From assembly GCF_023074175.1 (NCBI RefSeq), contig NZ_JADPKS010000074.1, positions 49,347 through 113,346 on the forward strand: a stretch of 64,000 bases of DNA. Direction: 5' to 3'. Numbering within the stretch: position 1 is the stretch's first letter; each line of letters begins with the position of its first letter. Below, in pieces: positions 44,297 through 53,638 of this stretch. A program made the translations under genes and the position numbers. Source of the DNA: Bradyrhizobium sp. 139 (GTDB taxonomy: Bacteria; Pseudomonadota; Alphaproteobacteria; Rhizobiales; Xanthobacteraceae). Below the pieces are notes generated by a model, which saw only the letters and a program-made list of their open reading frames with translations, was not told where the DNA came from and made no database searches.

Positions 44297-44815
44297 CAGA
44301 TGTCCCTCCCCTTCAATTCCTGACCCATTGTGCGCCGGACCGAGTGCCCGGTCCTTGGCTCAACCCTAGCTCACGCACGCGCGATGTCGCTCAACATGGC
44401 GTCTTTCGCGCCCTCATTGTCAATCGGACGTTTGGCGACCATTCCGCAAGCCGCGCGTTCCGATCGCCGACGACAGGGGAGCGATCTCGTGGTTACGTTG
44501 GGGTAACCCGAGCACTCAGATCCCGGGTCGCTCCATTTGTACGATTGTACAAACAAAATGGACCTGTCAACAAAAAAGCCCCCGCTGACCAAGTCAGTTT
44601 GTCGCGCGACGTTGCCGCAGTCTAGAAATGCGACTGGCCGCGTGGATGGAGAATTTCGTCCTTTTTTGCAGAATTCGGACACCGACGAGGCTTCGGTCCA
44701 CCGCAAGTTGGTAGCTAACTACCTACCTCGAATAAGTCTATTTTACCTTGTTCAAGGCTACTCTCCCCGCGCCAGCCTGACTGGCGTCCAATCTGACTGA
44801 ATTTGCGCGCGCACA
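44297..44815. promoter_or_regulatory. Divergent control region of livK and the lipoprotein gene
   Basis: 519 bp without a believable gene. The middle part (about 44530-44760) is visibly less GC-rich than the genes. It contains a 7-bp-arm inverted repeat (44536-44553) and GGTAG-CTAA-CTACC (about 44710-44723). The left side should carry the livK promoter. Open frames here lack ribosome-binding sites and known motifs. Confidence 0.5.
44536..44553. promoter_or_regulatory. Inverted repeat TTTGTAC-N4-GTACAAA, candidate operator
   Basis: Perfect 7-bp arms around GATT, 240 bp upstream of livK and 263 bp upstream of the lipoprotein gene. The size and symmetry fit a dimeric regulator such as a GntR/FCD protein. 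No such regulator is encoded in the window. Confidence 0.45.
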
Positions 44816-45097
44816 ATGCTCAAGCCTTTCCGCTCCGTCCTCACCCTCGTAGTGCTCGCCGCGGGGCTGTCCGGCTGCGGCACCGTCAACGAGAAGCTCT
44901 CGGCCGGAATGGGCGACTACGTTCCGCGATGGGCCGGCGGCCTGCCGTCCGATGCCCCGCCGCGGGCCGGCACGCCGCAATACGAGGCCTACATGAAGGA
45001 GCGCGAGCGCAAGCGCCTGCTGCCGGCGGCGGACCGCGAGAAGGAAGAGCAGGCGAAGGGCGCGGCGGGCTCGGCGTCCGAGAACGCGGCGCGATGA
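44816..45097 (+). CDS. Small putative lipoprotein
   Basis: 93-residue protein with a signal peptide ending in lipobox LSGC (Cys21), so it should be lipidated and anchored in the membrane. The mature part is short and charged (YEAYMKERERKRLLPAADRE), likely helical, with an alanine-rich end. No known family is recognised. It stands alone between the livK control region and the convergent purU gene, and ends at a large inverted repeat. Confidence 0.75.
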   Translation: MLKPFRSVLTLVVLAAGLSGCGTVNEKLSAGMGDYVPRWAGGLPSDAPPRAGTPQYEAYMKERERKRLLPAADREKEEQAKGAAGSASENAAR

Positions 45098-45101
45098 GGA
45101 G

Positions 45102-45170
45102 GCGAATGGCGAACAGGGAGTAGCGAATAAGGAGGCTACTTTTTTCTATTCGCTACTCGCCACCATTCGC
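45102..45170. terminator. Long imperfect inverted repeat between convergent genes
   Basis: GCGAATGGCGA plus AGTAGCGAATA on the left pairs with TATTCGCTACTCGCC plus CATTCGC on the right, with a loop that includes CTACTTTTTT. It spans nearly the whole gap between the lipoprotein and purU stops, so it probably ends both transcripts. Confidence 0.7.
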
Positions 45171-46033
45171 TAATCCATGAACACCACGGTCTTGCGGCCG
45201 TTGAGGATGACGCGGTCGTCGAGATGGTAGCGGATTGCGCGCGCGAGCACGCGGCGCTCGATATCGCGGCCCTTGCGGACGAGATCTTCGGGCGTGTCGC
45301 GGTGGCTGATGCGCTCGACGTCCTGGTCGACGATCGGGCCTTCGTCGAGGTCGCGCGTGACGTAATGGGCGGTGGCGCCGATCAGCTTGACGCCGCGCTC
45401 ATGGGCCTGGTGATAGGGCTTTGCGCCCTTGAAACCCGGCAGGAATGAGTGGTGGATGTTGATGCAGCGCCCCGAAAGTTTCCCCGAGAGATCGTCAGAC
45501 AGTATCTGCATGTAACGGGCGAGCACGACGAGTTCAGTCCCGGTCTTGGCGACGAGATCCAGGATCTGCGCCTCCTGTTCGCGCTTGGTCTCCTTGGTGA
45601 CAGGTAGATAATGGAACGGGATGCTGCCGAAATCGAGCCCGTCATAGACCTCGCGCGGGTGATTGGAGACGATCGCGGCAAGCATCATCGGCAGTTCGCC
45701 GGTGCGCCAGCGATAGAGGATGTCGACCAGGCAGTGGTCGGACTTCGACACCAGCAGCATCACCTTGCGATGCGCGGCGCGGTCGCGCATCTGCCACGCC
45801 ATGCCGAAACGCTCGGCGATCGCGGCAAAGCCGGTCTGGAGCGCCGACAGTTCGACGGCGAGATCAGCGGCGGTGAACACCACCCGCATGAAGAACTTCT
45901 TGGTCTCGATGTCGTCGAACTGCTGGGCGTCGAGAATGTTCTGCCCGTTATGGGCCAGGAAGGTCGACACCGCCGAAACGATGCCGGGGCGATCCGGACA
46001 GGACAGGGTCAGGACATATTGATGATCGGGCAT
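45170..46033 (-). CDS. purU: Formyltetrahydrofolate deformylase
   Basis: Hydrolyses 10-formyl-tetrahydrofolate to formate and THF, balancing one-carbon pools. The 287-residue protein has an N-terminal ACT domain (VLTLSCPDRPGIVSAVSTFL) and a formyltransferase-fold domain with the catalytic asparagine, histidine and aspartate in CINIHHSFLPGFKGAKPYHQ and GATAHYVTRDLDEGPIVDQD. It is a single minus-strand gene, divergent from the HemD-like gene. One-carbon metabolism also links it to the SAM genes at 33.9-39.6 kb. Confidence 0.96.
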   Translation of the reverse strand: MPDHQYVLTLSCPDRPGIVSAVSTFLAHNGQNILDAQQFDDIETKKFFMRVVFTAADLAVELSALQTGFAAIAERFGMAWQMRDRAAHRKVMLLVSKSDHCLVDILYRWRTGELPMMLAAIVSNHPREVYDGLDFGSIPFHYLPVTKETKREQEAQILDLVAKTGTELVVLARYMQILSDDLSGKLSGRCINIHHSFLPGFKGAKPYHQAHERGVKLIGATAHYVTRDLDEGPIVDQDVERISHRDTPEDLVRKGRDIERRVLARAIRYHLDDRVILNGRKTVVFMD

Positions 46034-46172
46034 GGCTCTTGATGAAGGTTGTGCGAAGGCCGCGGAACTGCCCGCGATTTGCGCCCTGCTCTATCACCGA
46101 CCCACCCTTGCGCCAATCCCGACCGCGGAGTCAGGATGAACGGACGATTGAAATGCTGACCGGAGCACGCCC

Positions 46173-47012
46173 ATGGCCGACCGCTTGAACGGCTACCGCA
46201 TCCTGATCCTGGAGACGCGCGAGGAGGCACAGTTTTCCAAGCTTCTGGCCGAGCAAGGTGCCGAGGTCGTGCAATGCCCGATGTTCACCATTCACGATGC
46301 ACCGGACCCCGCCCCGGTCGAGGCCTGGATTCGCCGTGCTATCGACAGGCCCCTCGACGACCTCGTGCTGATGACCGGCGAAGGCCTGCGGCGGATCATG
46401 AAGCTCGCGCGCGAACGCGGGCTCGACCCGGCTTTTGTCGCGGCGCTCGCCAGATCGCGAAAATTCACCCGCGGCCCGAAGCCCGGCAAGGCGCTGCGCG
46501 AGATCGGTCTCGAGGCGCAGCAGACCACGGAGAAGCCGACCACCGAGGGCGTGATCGAGATGATGGGCAAGCTCGACCTGAAGGGGCGACGCATCGGCCT
46601 TCAGCTTTATCCGGACAAGGACCACAGCGCACTGACCGGCGCGCTTGCCGCGCAAGGTGCGGACGTCGATACCGTGCTGCCTTATGCCTACGATTCCAAG
46701 GCAGCGGATGCCAACATCGTCGCCGCCATCGACGACATGGCCGAGGGGCGGATCGATTCCATCGCGCTGACCAATCTCGGCCAGGTCCGCCGCCTGATCG
46801 AGGCCGCGAAGTCGCATGGCAGCGAGGCGAAGCTGCGTGCAGGGCTCGAACGGACGTTGATCGCATCGGTAGGGCCGGCGGTCTCGGGCGAGCTCGCCGC
46901 GCATGGCTTGCGCACGGACATCTCGCCGGCCGATGAAGCCTATTTCATGCGCCCGCTGATCTCGGCCATGGCCACGGCGCTCGCGGAGAAACGACCGAAG
47001 GTGGCGGGCTGA
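46173..47012 (+). CDS. Uroporphyrinogen-III synthase family protein
   Basis: 279-residue HemD-fold protein with two alternating domains: YRILILETREEAQFSKLL at the N-terminus and GRRIGLQLYPDKDHSALTGA in the second. The ending PAVSGELAAHGLRTDISPAD is typical of HemD. It has GGAG seven bases before the ATG. No other haem gene is near, and many alphaproteobacteria carry a separate hemD next to hemC. So this may be a second copy or a HemD-fold relative with another job. Confidence 0.8.
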   Translation: MADRLNGYRILILETREEAQFSKLLAEQGAEVVQCPMFTIHDAPDPAPVEAWIRRAIDRPLDDLVLMTGEGLRRIMKLARERGLDPAFVAALARSRKFTRGPKPGKALREIGLEAQQTTEKPTTEGVIEMMGKLDLKGRRIGLQLYPDKDHSALTGALAAQGADVDTVLPYAYDSKAADANIVAAIDDMAEGRIDSIALTNLGQVRRLIEAAKSHGSEAKLRAGLERTLIASVGPAVSGELAAHGLRTDISPADEAYFMRPLISAMATALAEKRPKVAG

Positions 47013-47029
47013 TCGCCGGGCGCAGGTAC

Positions 47030-47710
47030 CTAGCCTGCCACCTGCGAGGCGGCCGACATCAACTCCTGCGGGTCCGGCATGCCGAACATGCGCTGGCCAC
47101 CTTCAGGAACCTCGGTAAAGGTCCAGCGCACGATCCCTTCCCGATCGAGCAGGAACTGGCCAAACAGCTGGCCCTGGCCGGTTGCCGCCATGCGCTGATC
47201 GGCTTCCATCATCTGGTAGCCATCCTTGCTGTTGAGCTGCTCGGCAGCCGCCAAACGATTCATCGGCCCGGACAATTCTCCGGGAATGTCGACTTGCATG
47301 CTCATGACCACATCCATACCCACTTTGCGCGGCCATTCGTTTTCCTTCTCCGTGAACTCGAGATTGGGCAGGCCGAATGCGCGGTGCGAGACCCGCTCGG
47401 GATCGGACGCGGCGAGCAGATTGGGCAATGGATGATAGCGGAAGTAGAGCCGCGCGCGCTCGATCGGCGTATTGACGACCGTGAGACTTTCAATGCCCTT
47501 GTCGCGCAGAGCCGTATCAAGCTGCGCCTGTGCCGCAATATGGCGGCGGCAGAACGGGCAGTGCAGGCCCCGAAACAAGCCGACCAATATCGGGCTCTGC
47601 CCGCGAAAATCCTCGAGCGCGATTGTCCCTTCGCGCGTGATGGCGTCCAGCACGATGTTCGGTGCGCGATCACCGGATTGGAGCGGTCCATCGACATGAC
47701 GTTCTGACAT
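47030..47710 (-). CDS. Peroxiredoxin-like (AhpC/TSA family) protein
   Basis: Thioredoxin-fold protein of 226 residues. RAPNIVLDAITREGTI leads to the active site GLHCPFCRRH with Cys51 and Cys54. The CxxC arrangement is closer to thioredoxin-like redoxins than to classic 2-Cys AhpC, where a PxxxTxxC motif is expected. It probably reduces peroxides or disulphides in the cytosol; no signal peptide is seen. It follows the large cyclase gene on the minus strand by 21 bp, so it may be in one transcript with it. Confidence 0.8.
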   Translation of the reverse strand: MSERHVDGPLQSGDRAPNIVLDAITREGTIALEDFRGQSPILVGLFRGLHCPFCRRHIAAQAQLDTALRDKGIESLTVVNTPIERARLYFRYHPLPNLLAASDPERVSHRAFGLPNLEFTEKENEWPRKVGMDVVMSMQVDIPGELSGPMNRLAAAEQLNSKDGYQMMEADQRMAATGQGQLFGQFLLDREGIVRWTFTEVPEGGQRMFGMPDPQELMSAASQVAG

Positions 47711-47731
47711 GGTTGAACTCCTTCACATGGC

Positions 47732-50700
47732 TTAGTCAAGAAATGGCAGTACGATCAATCCGGCGGGATCAAGCCCGTGCCTGGTGCAGACGTCATCCGC
47801 CAGTGCGAAATACCGCTCGGCCTCGGGCATGTTGCCGCGATCAAGGTTCAGCGTCGCGAGACCATCATAGCATGGAAAGAGCTGCTGCGGCTCGCCGCTT
47901 TCGCTTGCGACCTCGATGGCCTCATTGTAGCAGCGGGCGGCCTGATCGGGCCGGAAATGGCATTGATGGATTTGCCCGAGCACGATCAGCGGCACCGGGA
48001 GATGCTCGCGCTGATCGAGCGCACGATCGATCTCGATCGCCTTTTCGGCAGCCGGCACACCTTCATCGGTGCATTTATCCGTGAAGGTGCAACAGGCAAC
48101 GGCAAAATTGGCAAGAAGGCGCGCCTGGAACCCGAGATCGCCGATACGACGCGCGACGTCCAGTCCACGCCAACAAACCTCCATGGCCTGCGCCGGGTCG
48201 ACAATCGTATAGAGCACGCTGAGATTGGTGTAGCCGCGGCAGGCCACGTTGAGTAGGCCGGCGGCTTCGGCTGCTGCGACACTTTGCTCCACTTCGCGCA
48301 CCGCTTCCTGGTGTCGTCCAAGCCGCGCCAGTGCGACCGCCTTGGTGTTGAGGGCCTCGGCAATGGCGCGCGCCGCCTCGAGTCCGGCTTGTTCATCCGC
48401 GTCCGCTGGCACGGATCGGGCATAGCCAAGCGCCTCGTCCGCCCATTTTGCGGCGGCCACGTGATCGCCCATGCGAAAGGCAAGACGGCCGCGCTCCTGC
48501 AGGAGATGCGCCCAGTCGATGGGCGCATCGGTCCCTCCAAGCAGTTCTGCCGCCTCGGCGTAATGCGTCTCTGCCTTGATCCGCTTGCCGGCGTCCCATA
48601 ACAACCGGCCAAGCTTGCGAAGAATTCGCGCTTCGCCGATGCGGTCCGCTGCGGCGCGGTGCCCCTCCAGCGCACTCTGGTAGTGCTCCTCAGCCGTGTT
48701 GCGGCGGCCGGCCGCGCCACAGAGGTCCGCGATCCGCTCATACAGAACCAGGCGCTCCGGCTCGCATTCGCCGCTCGACAACAACACGGCGAGGGCCTGC
48801 TGGTAGAGACGGATGGCATCATCATTGGCATAGGTCGCGCGTGCGCGATCGCCGGCCGCGCGCAGATAGCGCGCACCTTTCGGCTTGCGTGCGCTGAGGC
48901 TGAAGTGATGTCCGAGCAGGATCAGGTCTTCGAGCCGTTCGGGCTCGCTGCCATAGAGCCGCTCCAGCGCGGCACCAATGCGCCCATGGAGCTCGATCCG
49001 CCGCTGCAAGAGCAGATTTTGATAGATCACGTCCTGAAGCATGGTTTGCGTGAAACGGTAGGATCGCAGCGAAATGGAATTTGCGCCGGCGACCTCTTCG
49101 ACGATCTCGGCATCGCAGAGAAGTTCGAGCCCCGCTTCGACCTCGGCCCCGCCGGTTGCCGTCGCACTGAGCAGAGCCACGTCGAGGCGCGGGCCGATCA
49201 CCGCGGCCTCCTGGGCCAGCCGGCGCACCTCATGCGGCAGCCGGTCCAGGCGCGCCAGCAACAGCGCCTGAATGCTCGCCGGGATCTCGGCGGCGGCTTC
49301 ATCCGACTTTATCCGCCACTGCGAGCCGTCACGCGTCAAGGCGCCAGCTTCGATGAGACCGCGGATGATTTCCTCAAGGAAAAGTGGATTGCCGCTCGCG
49401 CGCTCCAGGATTCGACTGAACAGATTTCCCGGCGGCTCGCGCCAACCGTGACTGAAATAGGCCGCGAGCAGCTTCTGTCCGTCAGCATCATTAAGCGGAG
49501 GCAATCGAAGGGTTGTGTGGCTGATCCGACCCGAACCGAACTGATCCAGTTCCAGCATTGGCCGATGCGTAAACAACAGCATCAGCCGCGTGCGCTCCAG
49601 TCGATCCATCAGGAACCGCAGCGCTTCGAGAGACACGGCATCGGCCCAGTGCAGATCCTCGACAATGATCAGAAGCGGCGATAAGGTCAGACGCCGTTCG
49701 AAGACGGTCCGGATCGCAAAAAATATCTGCCGCCGGAGCTGTTCGGGCTCGACATGCTGCAGCACGGCGACCGGGCCGCCGAGGCCGAGAACGTGGACAT
49801 AGAGCGGCATCAGCCGCTCTGCCTCTTCGGCCGCGAGGCCAAGATCTGACAGTGCTTCGGCCAGCCTGGCCTCGGCCTCCGCGGTGCTGGCCTTTTGCGC
49901 GATACCATAGGCGCTGCGCAGCACCGCAGCGAGCGTGCCGTAGGATTGTTCGCCGAGCGGCGAGCAGACGGCCTGCCGGATCGCCATGCCGGCGAAGCGC
50001 TCTTCATCGCGGATGCGGGCCACGAATTCGTTCACCAGGCGCGTTTTGCCGATGCCTGCTTCGCCGACCAGTCGCACCAGTTGCGCCGCGCCGCCGCATG
50101 CGCGATCGAGGCTGCCGATCACGCGCGCAAGCTCGGCGTCGCGCCCGATCAGGGGCGCACTGAGGCCCAGCGTGTCGAGGCCCCGTGCCGCACGGGGCGT
50201 GTCGAGCGGCTCCTTCAGACGGTGGACCAGCACGCTGCCCATCTTCCCCTTGAGCGAGACCTCGCCAAGCGAGTCATAGGAGAACGCATGCCGCGTCAGA
50301 CGGTGGGTCAACGGCCCGACCAGCACCTCGCCCGGAGCCGCCATCGACTGCAATCGCTGGGCAGTATTCACCGTATCGCCGGTCACCGAATAGGATTTGG
50401 CAACGCCCACACCGAGCCCGCCCGCGACGACGTGCCCAGTGTTGATGCCCACATGAAGCAGCAGCGGCGAACCGGCATACACCTTCGCGCGTTCGCTGAG
50501 GCGCACCGTCCGGCCGATCATGTCGAGGGCAGCGCGGACCGCCCGCTCCGGGTCGTCCTCGTGCGCCGCCGGCGCACCAAACAGAGCAAGCAGCGCATCG
50601 CCGATGAATTTGTCCACGAAGCCGCCAAAGCTTTGCACAGCGGCCGTCAACTCCTCGAACAATTCGTTCTGAAGCGTCTGCATGACCTCGGGGTCGAGCC

Positions 50701-51055
50701 GCTCGCTCATCGCAGTGAAGCCGCTGAGGTCGGCAAACAGCACGGTGATGGTGCGGCGATTCGCCTCGCTGTCGATCTTGTCTGAATGGGATCGAAATGC
50801 GGCTTGAGCCTCGGCTGTCGGCACGAGCGGCGAAGAGGAGGACCGGATCGGGATCGCCGTCGGGCTCGTCCGCGCCGATGTCTGCCCGCCGCGTATGGGG
50901 ACCTCACAGACGAGGGCGCCGCATTTCGGGCAATAGGCGAAATCCGGTGCGCATGGAAAGCCGCAGCCAGGGCACGCGTTCGGCTGCTTCGTGCCGCATT
51001 TCGGGCAGAAGGCAAAACCGCTCTGGACCTCGAAACCGCAACCCGAGCACTTCAT
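47732..51055 (-). CDS. Zinc-ribbon / class III adenylate cyclase / ATPase / TPR multidomain regulator
   Basis: 1107-residue signalling protein. The front holds two zinc ribbons (CSGCGFEVQSGFAFCPKCG and CPGCGFPCAPDFAYCPKCG). A cyclase domain follows at about 95-270 (TVLFADLSGFTAMSERLDP, VDKFIGDALLALFG), with both metal aspartates. Next is an AAA/STAND-type ATPase with Walker A GEAGIGKTRL and a DLHWAD-type Walker B region, then a long helical TPR region to the end. This layout is common in Bradyrhizobium-type genomes, and ligands are unknown. The likely outputs are cAMP or an ATP-driven switch. The peroxiredoxin gene follows 21 bp later. Confidence 0.92.
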   Translation of the reverse strand: MKCSGCGFEVQSGFAFCPKCGTKQPNACPGCGFPCAPDFAYCPKCGALVCEVPIRGGQTSARTSPTAIPIRSSSSPLVPTAEAQAAFRSHSDKIDSEANRRTITVLFADLSGFTAMSERLDPEVMQTLQNELFEELTAAVQSFGGFVDKFIGDALLALFGAPAAHEDDPERAVRAALDMIGRTVRLSERAKVYAGSPLLLHVGINTGHVVAGGLGVGVAKSYSVTGDTVNTAQRLQSMAAPGEVLVGPLTHRLTRHAFSYDSLGEVSLKGKMGSVLVHRLKEPLDTPRAARGLDTLGLSAPLIGRDAELARVIGSLDRACGGAAQLVRLVGEAGIGKTRLVNEFVARIRDEERFAGMAIRQAVCSPLGEQSYGTLAAVLRSAYGIAQKASTAEAEARLAEALSDLGLAAEEAERLMPLYVHVLGLGGPVAVLQHVEPEQLRRQIFFAIRTVFERRLTLSPLLIIVEDLHWADAVSLEALRFLMDRLERTRLMLLFTHRPMLELDQFGSGRISHTTLRLPPLNDADGQKLLAAYFSHGWREPPGNLFSRILERASGNPLFLEEIIRGLIEAGALTRDGSQWRIKSDEAAAEIPASIQALLLARLDRLPHEVRRLAQEAAVIGPRLDVALLSATATGGAEVEAGLELLCDAEIVEEVAGANSISLRSYRFTQTMLQDVIYQNLLLQRRIELHGRIGAALERLYGSEPERLEDLILLGHHFSLSARKPKGARYLRAAGDRARATYANDDAIRLYQQALAVLLSSGECEPERLVLYERIADLCGAAGRRNTAEEHYQSALEGHRAAADRIGEARILRKLGRLLWDAGKRIKAETHYAEAAELLGGTDAPIDWAHLLQERGRLAFRMGDHVAAAKWADEALGYARSVPADADEQAGLEAARAIAEALNTKAVALARLGRHQEAVREVEQSVAAAEAAGLLNVACRGYTNLSVLYTIVDPAQAMEVCWRGLDVARRIGDLGFQARLLANFAVACCTFTDKCTDEGVPAAEKAIEIDRALDQREHLPVPLIVLGQIHQCHFRPDQAARCYNEAIEVASESGEPQQLFPCYDGLATLNLDRGNMPEAERYFALADDVCTRHGLDPAGLIVLPFLD

Positions 51056-51317
51056 GGCTGAAGACCTCGCGGAAGCCGCGATGGTGCGATCTGCTGGGCC
51101 ATATCGAATGGGCCCACGATGTGGACCAGAATGGGCTCAGCGAGGCGGAAGAGCAAGCGGCGGCTGGTCTACCCCCTCCCCGCAACAGGTTGAACAGCGC
51201 TGCGATGCCGCGGGTGCACTGGCGCATGGCACGCCGTCGGCAAGCATGGCGGCACGCGGTGGCGCCAATTGACACGGGCATCTCCGGCGCTACGTTCGCG
51301 CAGAAGAAGAAACAACA

Positions 51318-52616
51318 ATGGCAGGGAATCGCCGTGACACGCGTCATCGCGTCTTGAGCGCAGCCGCGCGGCCTTCCGCGCTCGCCCCATTCCGCATCCG
51401 CAATTATCGCTTCCAGTGGCCGTCCGATCTGCTCACCTCGTGGGCGTTCGAGGTGGAGACGTTGGTGCTCGGCTGGTACATTCTGGTCGAGACAGGCTCG
51501 GTGCTGCTGCTCACCGTGCTTGCGTCGCTCCAGTTCGTCGGGACCCTGGTCGCGCCGGTGTTCGGTATGATCGGCGACCGCATGGGTCATCGCGATCTCC
51601 TGGTCGCGATGCGGCTTGCCTATACGGTGCTCTCGTCAACCATCATGGTTCTGGCGCTGAGCGGTCACCTGTCGCCGCTCAGGGTCATGATCATCGTCGC
51701 GATCATGGGCCTGATTCGTCCCTCCGATCTCGGCGTCCGGGGTGCGCTGCTTGCCGACATCATGCCGGCCGAGCAACTGGTGGGCGCCATCAGCGTTGCA
51801 CGCACGACCCAGGACAGCGCCCGCATCGCCGGCGCATTGACCGGCGCCGGGCTGTTCGCCGTTCTCGGCATTGGCCTCGTCTATGTGACGATCGCCTGCC
51901 TCTACCTCGTGGCCGCGCTTCTCATGCTCTGCCTGACCCGGTCGGAAAAGCTCGTCGCCACAACTCATCTCCCGGCGAACAGCCGCGCTGTTTCGAGATT
52001 GCTGGACGACCTGAAGGAAGGGATCGTCTGCGCCTGGAACGGCCCGGGCATGCGCGCGGCGCTGTGCGTCGCCTTCCTGGCCAATCTCACCGCATTTCCT
52101 TTCACCGGCGGATTGCTGCCCTACATCGCGCGAGACATCTTTCAAACCGACCAGACCGGTCTCGGTTATCTGTCGGCAAGCTTCGCCGTCGGCTCGCTGA
52201 TCGGCTCCATCACGCTCAGCCTCGTCAGCGGACTGCGCATTGCCCGGCTTCTGATCGGCGCGACACTGGCCTGGTACGCCATGCTGCTGGTGTTCGTCGA
52301 GATCAGGACCATGCCAGTGGCGATGGCCTGCCTCGTACTCGCCGGTATCGCCCAGAGCATGTCGATGATATCAGCGGCCGTGATCCTGATGCGGACGGCC
52401 AGCGCACACCTTCGCGGCCGCGTCATGGGCGTGCGCATGATGGTGATTTACGGTCTGCCGCTCGGATTGCTCGCGGCCGGCAGCCTGATCGACATCATCG
52501 GCTATTCCGCGACGGGTTCGCTCTATGCCGCATCAGGATTCATCGCAATGATGGCGATCGCGGTGCGCTGGCGCGCCGACCTCTGGCCGGTGCACGCCCC
52601 GGCCAATGCGCGATGA
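51318..52616 (+). CDS. MFS transporter (MFS_3/EntS-like)
   Basis: Inner-membrane carrier of 432 residues with about 12 helices. GMIGDRMGHRDLLVA is the loop 2-3 motif, and ARTTQDSARIAGALTGAG in helix 5 is typical of the MFS_3 exporters related to EntS. The substrate is unknown. It is divergent from the cyclase gene over 262 bp and ends 13 bp before the convergent Crp-type regulator gene. Confidence 0.88.
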   Translation: MAGNRRDTRHRVLSAAARPSALAPFRIRNYRFQWPSDLLTSWAFEVETLVLGWYILVETGSVLLLTVLASLQFVGTLVAPVFGMIGDRMGHRDLLVAMRLAYTVLSSTIMVLALSGHLSPLRVMIIVAIMGLIRPSDLGVRGALLADIMPAEQLVGAISVARTTQDSARIAGALTGAGLFAVLGIGLVYVTIACLYLVAALLMLCLTRSEKLVATTHLPANSRAVSRLLDDLKEGIVCAWNGPGMRAALCVAFLANLTAFPFTGGLLPYIARDIFQTDQTGLGYLSASFAVGSLIGSITLSLVSGLRIARLLIGATLAWYAMLLVFVEIRTMPVAMACLVLAGIAQSMSMISAAVILMRTASAHLRGRVMGVRMMVIYGLPLGLLAAGSLIDIIGYSATGSLYAASGFIAMMAIAVRWRADLWPVHAPANAR

Positions 52617-52629
52617 CCGCAGAGCTGCC

Positions 52630-53304
52630 TTAGTCGCCATACCCGCGGAGCTTTTCAACATCGAGGATGGTGACGCCGCCATATTCGAGCCGCAGCAGCC
52701 CCTCTTTTTCCAGGCGGTTCAGCGCGCGGTTAGCATTCTGGCGGGACATGCCGGAGAGCGCCCCGATCTCCTCCTGGGTGATCTCCAGATGTGCGGTGGA
52801 TTCCGGATAGAGGATCGGGTTGAACAGCGAGGCGATACTGCGGGCGAGGCGCGCGGTGGCATCCAGCGTGCGGTTGACCTCGAGCATGCCGATGAACTGG
52901 CCGAGCCGCTCGTTGAGCTGGCGCACCAGGAAGCGGTTGAAGCCGACGCTGTTCTCGAACAGCCACATGAAGGCGCTGCGCTCCATCAGCGCGACGCGGC
53001 TGTCGCGCAGTGCGACCACATCGTAGCGGCGCGGCTCGTTCTTGAGCACGCTGCCCTCGCCGAACCAGGCGCCGGCCGTCAGCCCTGCAAGGCTCGTCTC
53101 CTTGCCGTCACGCGAGACCCCGCCCATCCGGGCAAGGCCGAAGACCATGCCGGCCCAATAGCCGAACGTATCGCCGCGCATGAACACGGTCTCGCCGGTG
53201 CCGTAGGACCGCTCGGTGATCCCGGCGCGCGCGACCTCGATCTCCGCTTGCGTGAGCTCGCGTGACCAGGCGGCGACGCGCTTCAGTTGATCCTCTGAAA
53301 TCAT
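52630..53304 (-). CDS. Crp/Fnr family transcriptional regulator
   Basis: 224 residues: a cyclic-nucleotide-binding-type beta roll (GETVFMRGDTFGYWAGMVFG, then AGAWFGEGSVLKNEPRRYDV) and a C-terminal winged HTH (ITQEEIGALSGMSRQNANRA). It lacks the N-terminal cysteine cluster of FNR, so it is not an oxygen-sensing FeS protein. Whether it binds cAMP is open, although a class III cyclase is encoded 1.6 kb away. It faces the second liv operon across 334 bp and could regulate it. Confidence 0.9.
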   Translation of the reverse strand: MISEDQLKRVAAWSRELTQAEIEVARAGITERSYGTGETVFMRGDTFGYWAGMVFGLARMGGVSRDGKETSLAGLTAGAWFGEGSVLKNEPRRYDVVALRDSRVALMERSAFMWLFENSVGFNRFLVRQLNERLGQFIGMLEVNRTLDATARLARSIASLFNPILYPESTAHLEITQEEIGALSGMSRQNANRALNRLEKEGLLRLEYGGVTILDVEKLRGYGD

Positions 53305-53638
53305 GATCCCGAAGCCAGCCGCACCGTTCCGTCACCCAATCTCTCTGCTGCATTGCAGCACGATTGCTTCACCTGCCATCCGACGAAAGATGAAGGCCGC
53401 TCCCGCCTGAAAAAACTTTGTCGCAGAATTGTCAGGCGGGAGACATTTCAAAATAGCGCTTTCCCCTATTGAGGACCACCTTGGACGATGCGGCTTTTGA
53501 CCCGATCGGGAACGAAAGTGGCGCGGCTCCGGTCGAGACCATCTGCTGCATGGCCTCACCGGCACGGCCGTACTAGGATCGCCCGACAGGAACGGACGAA
53601 GAGCGCCGCTGAATGCGCCATCACCGGGAGGGATTTGT
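53305..53638. promoter_or_regulatory. Divergent control region of the Crp-type regulator and second liv operon
   Basis: 334 bp without a gene. It holds GCTGCATTGCAGC (53347-53359), a near-perfect palindrome 43 bp upstream of the regulator start. It also holds a hairpin with 10-bp arms TCCCGCCTGA/TCAGGCGGGA (53401-53441). Either could be an operator for the regulator. I cannot assign promoter boxes with confidence. Confidence 0.5.

Noticed and set aside
52630..53304. Oxygen-sensing FNR/FixK2-type regulator
   Set aside because: There is no N-terminal cysteine cluster, and the neighbourhood has no respiration genes.
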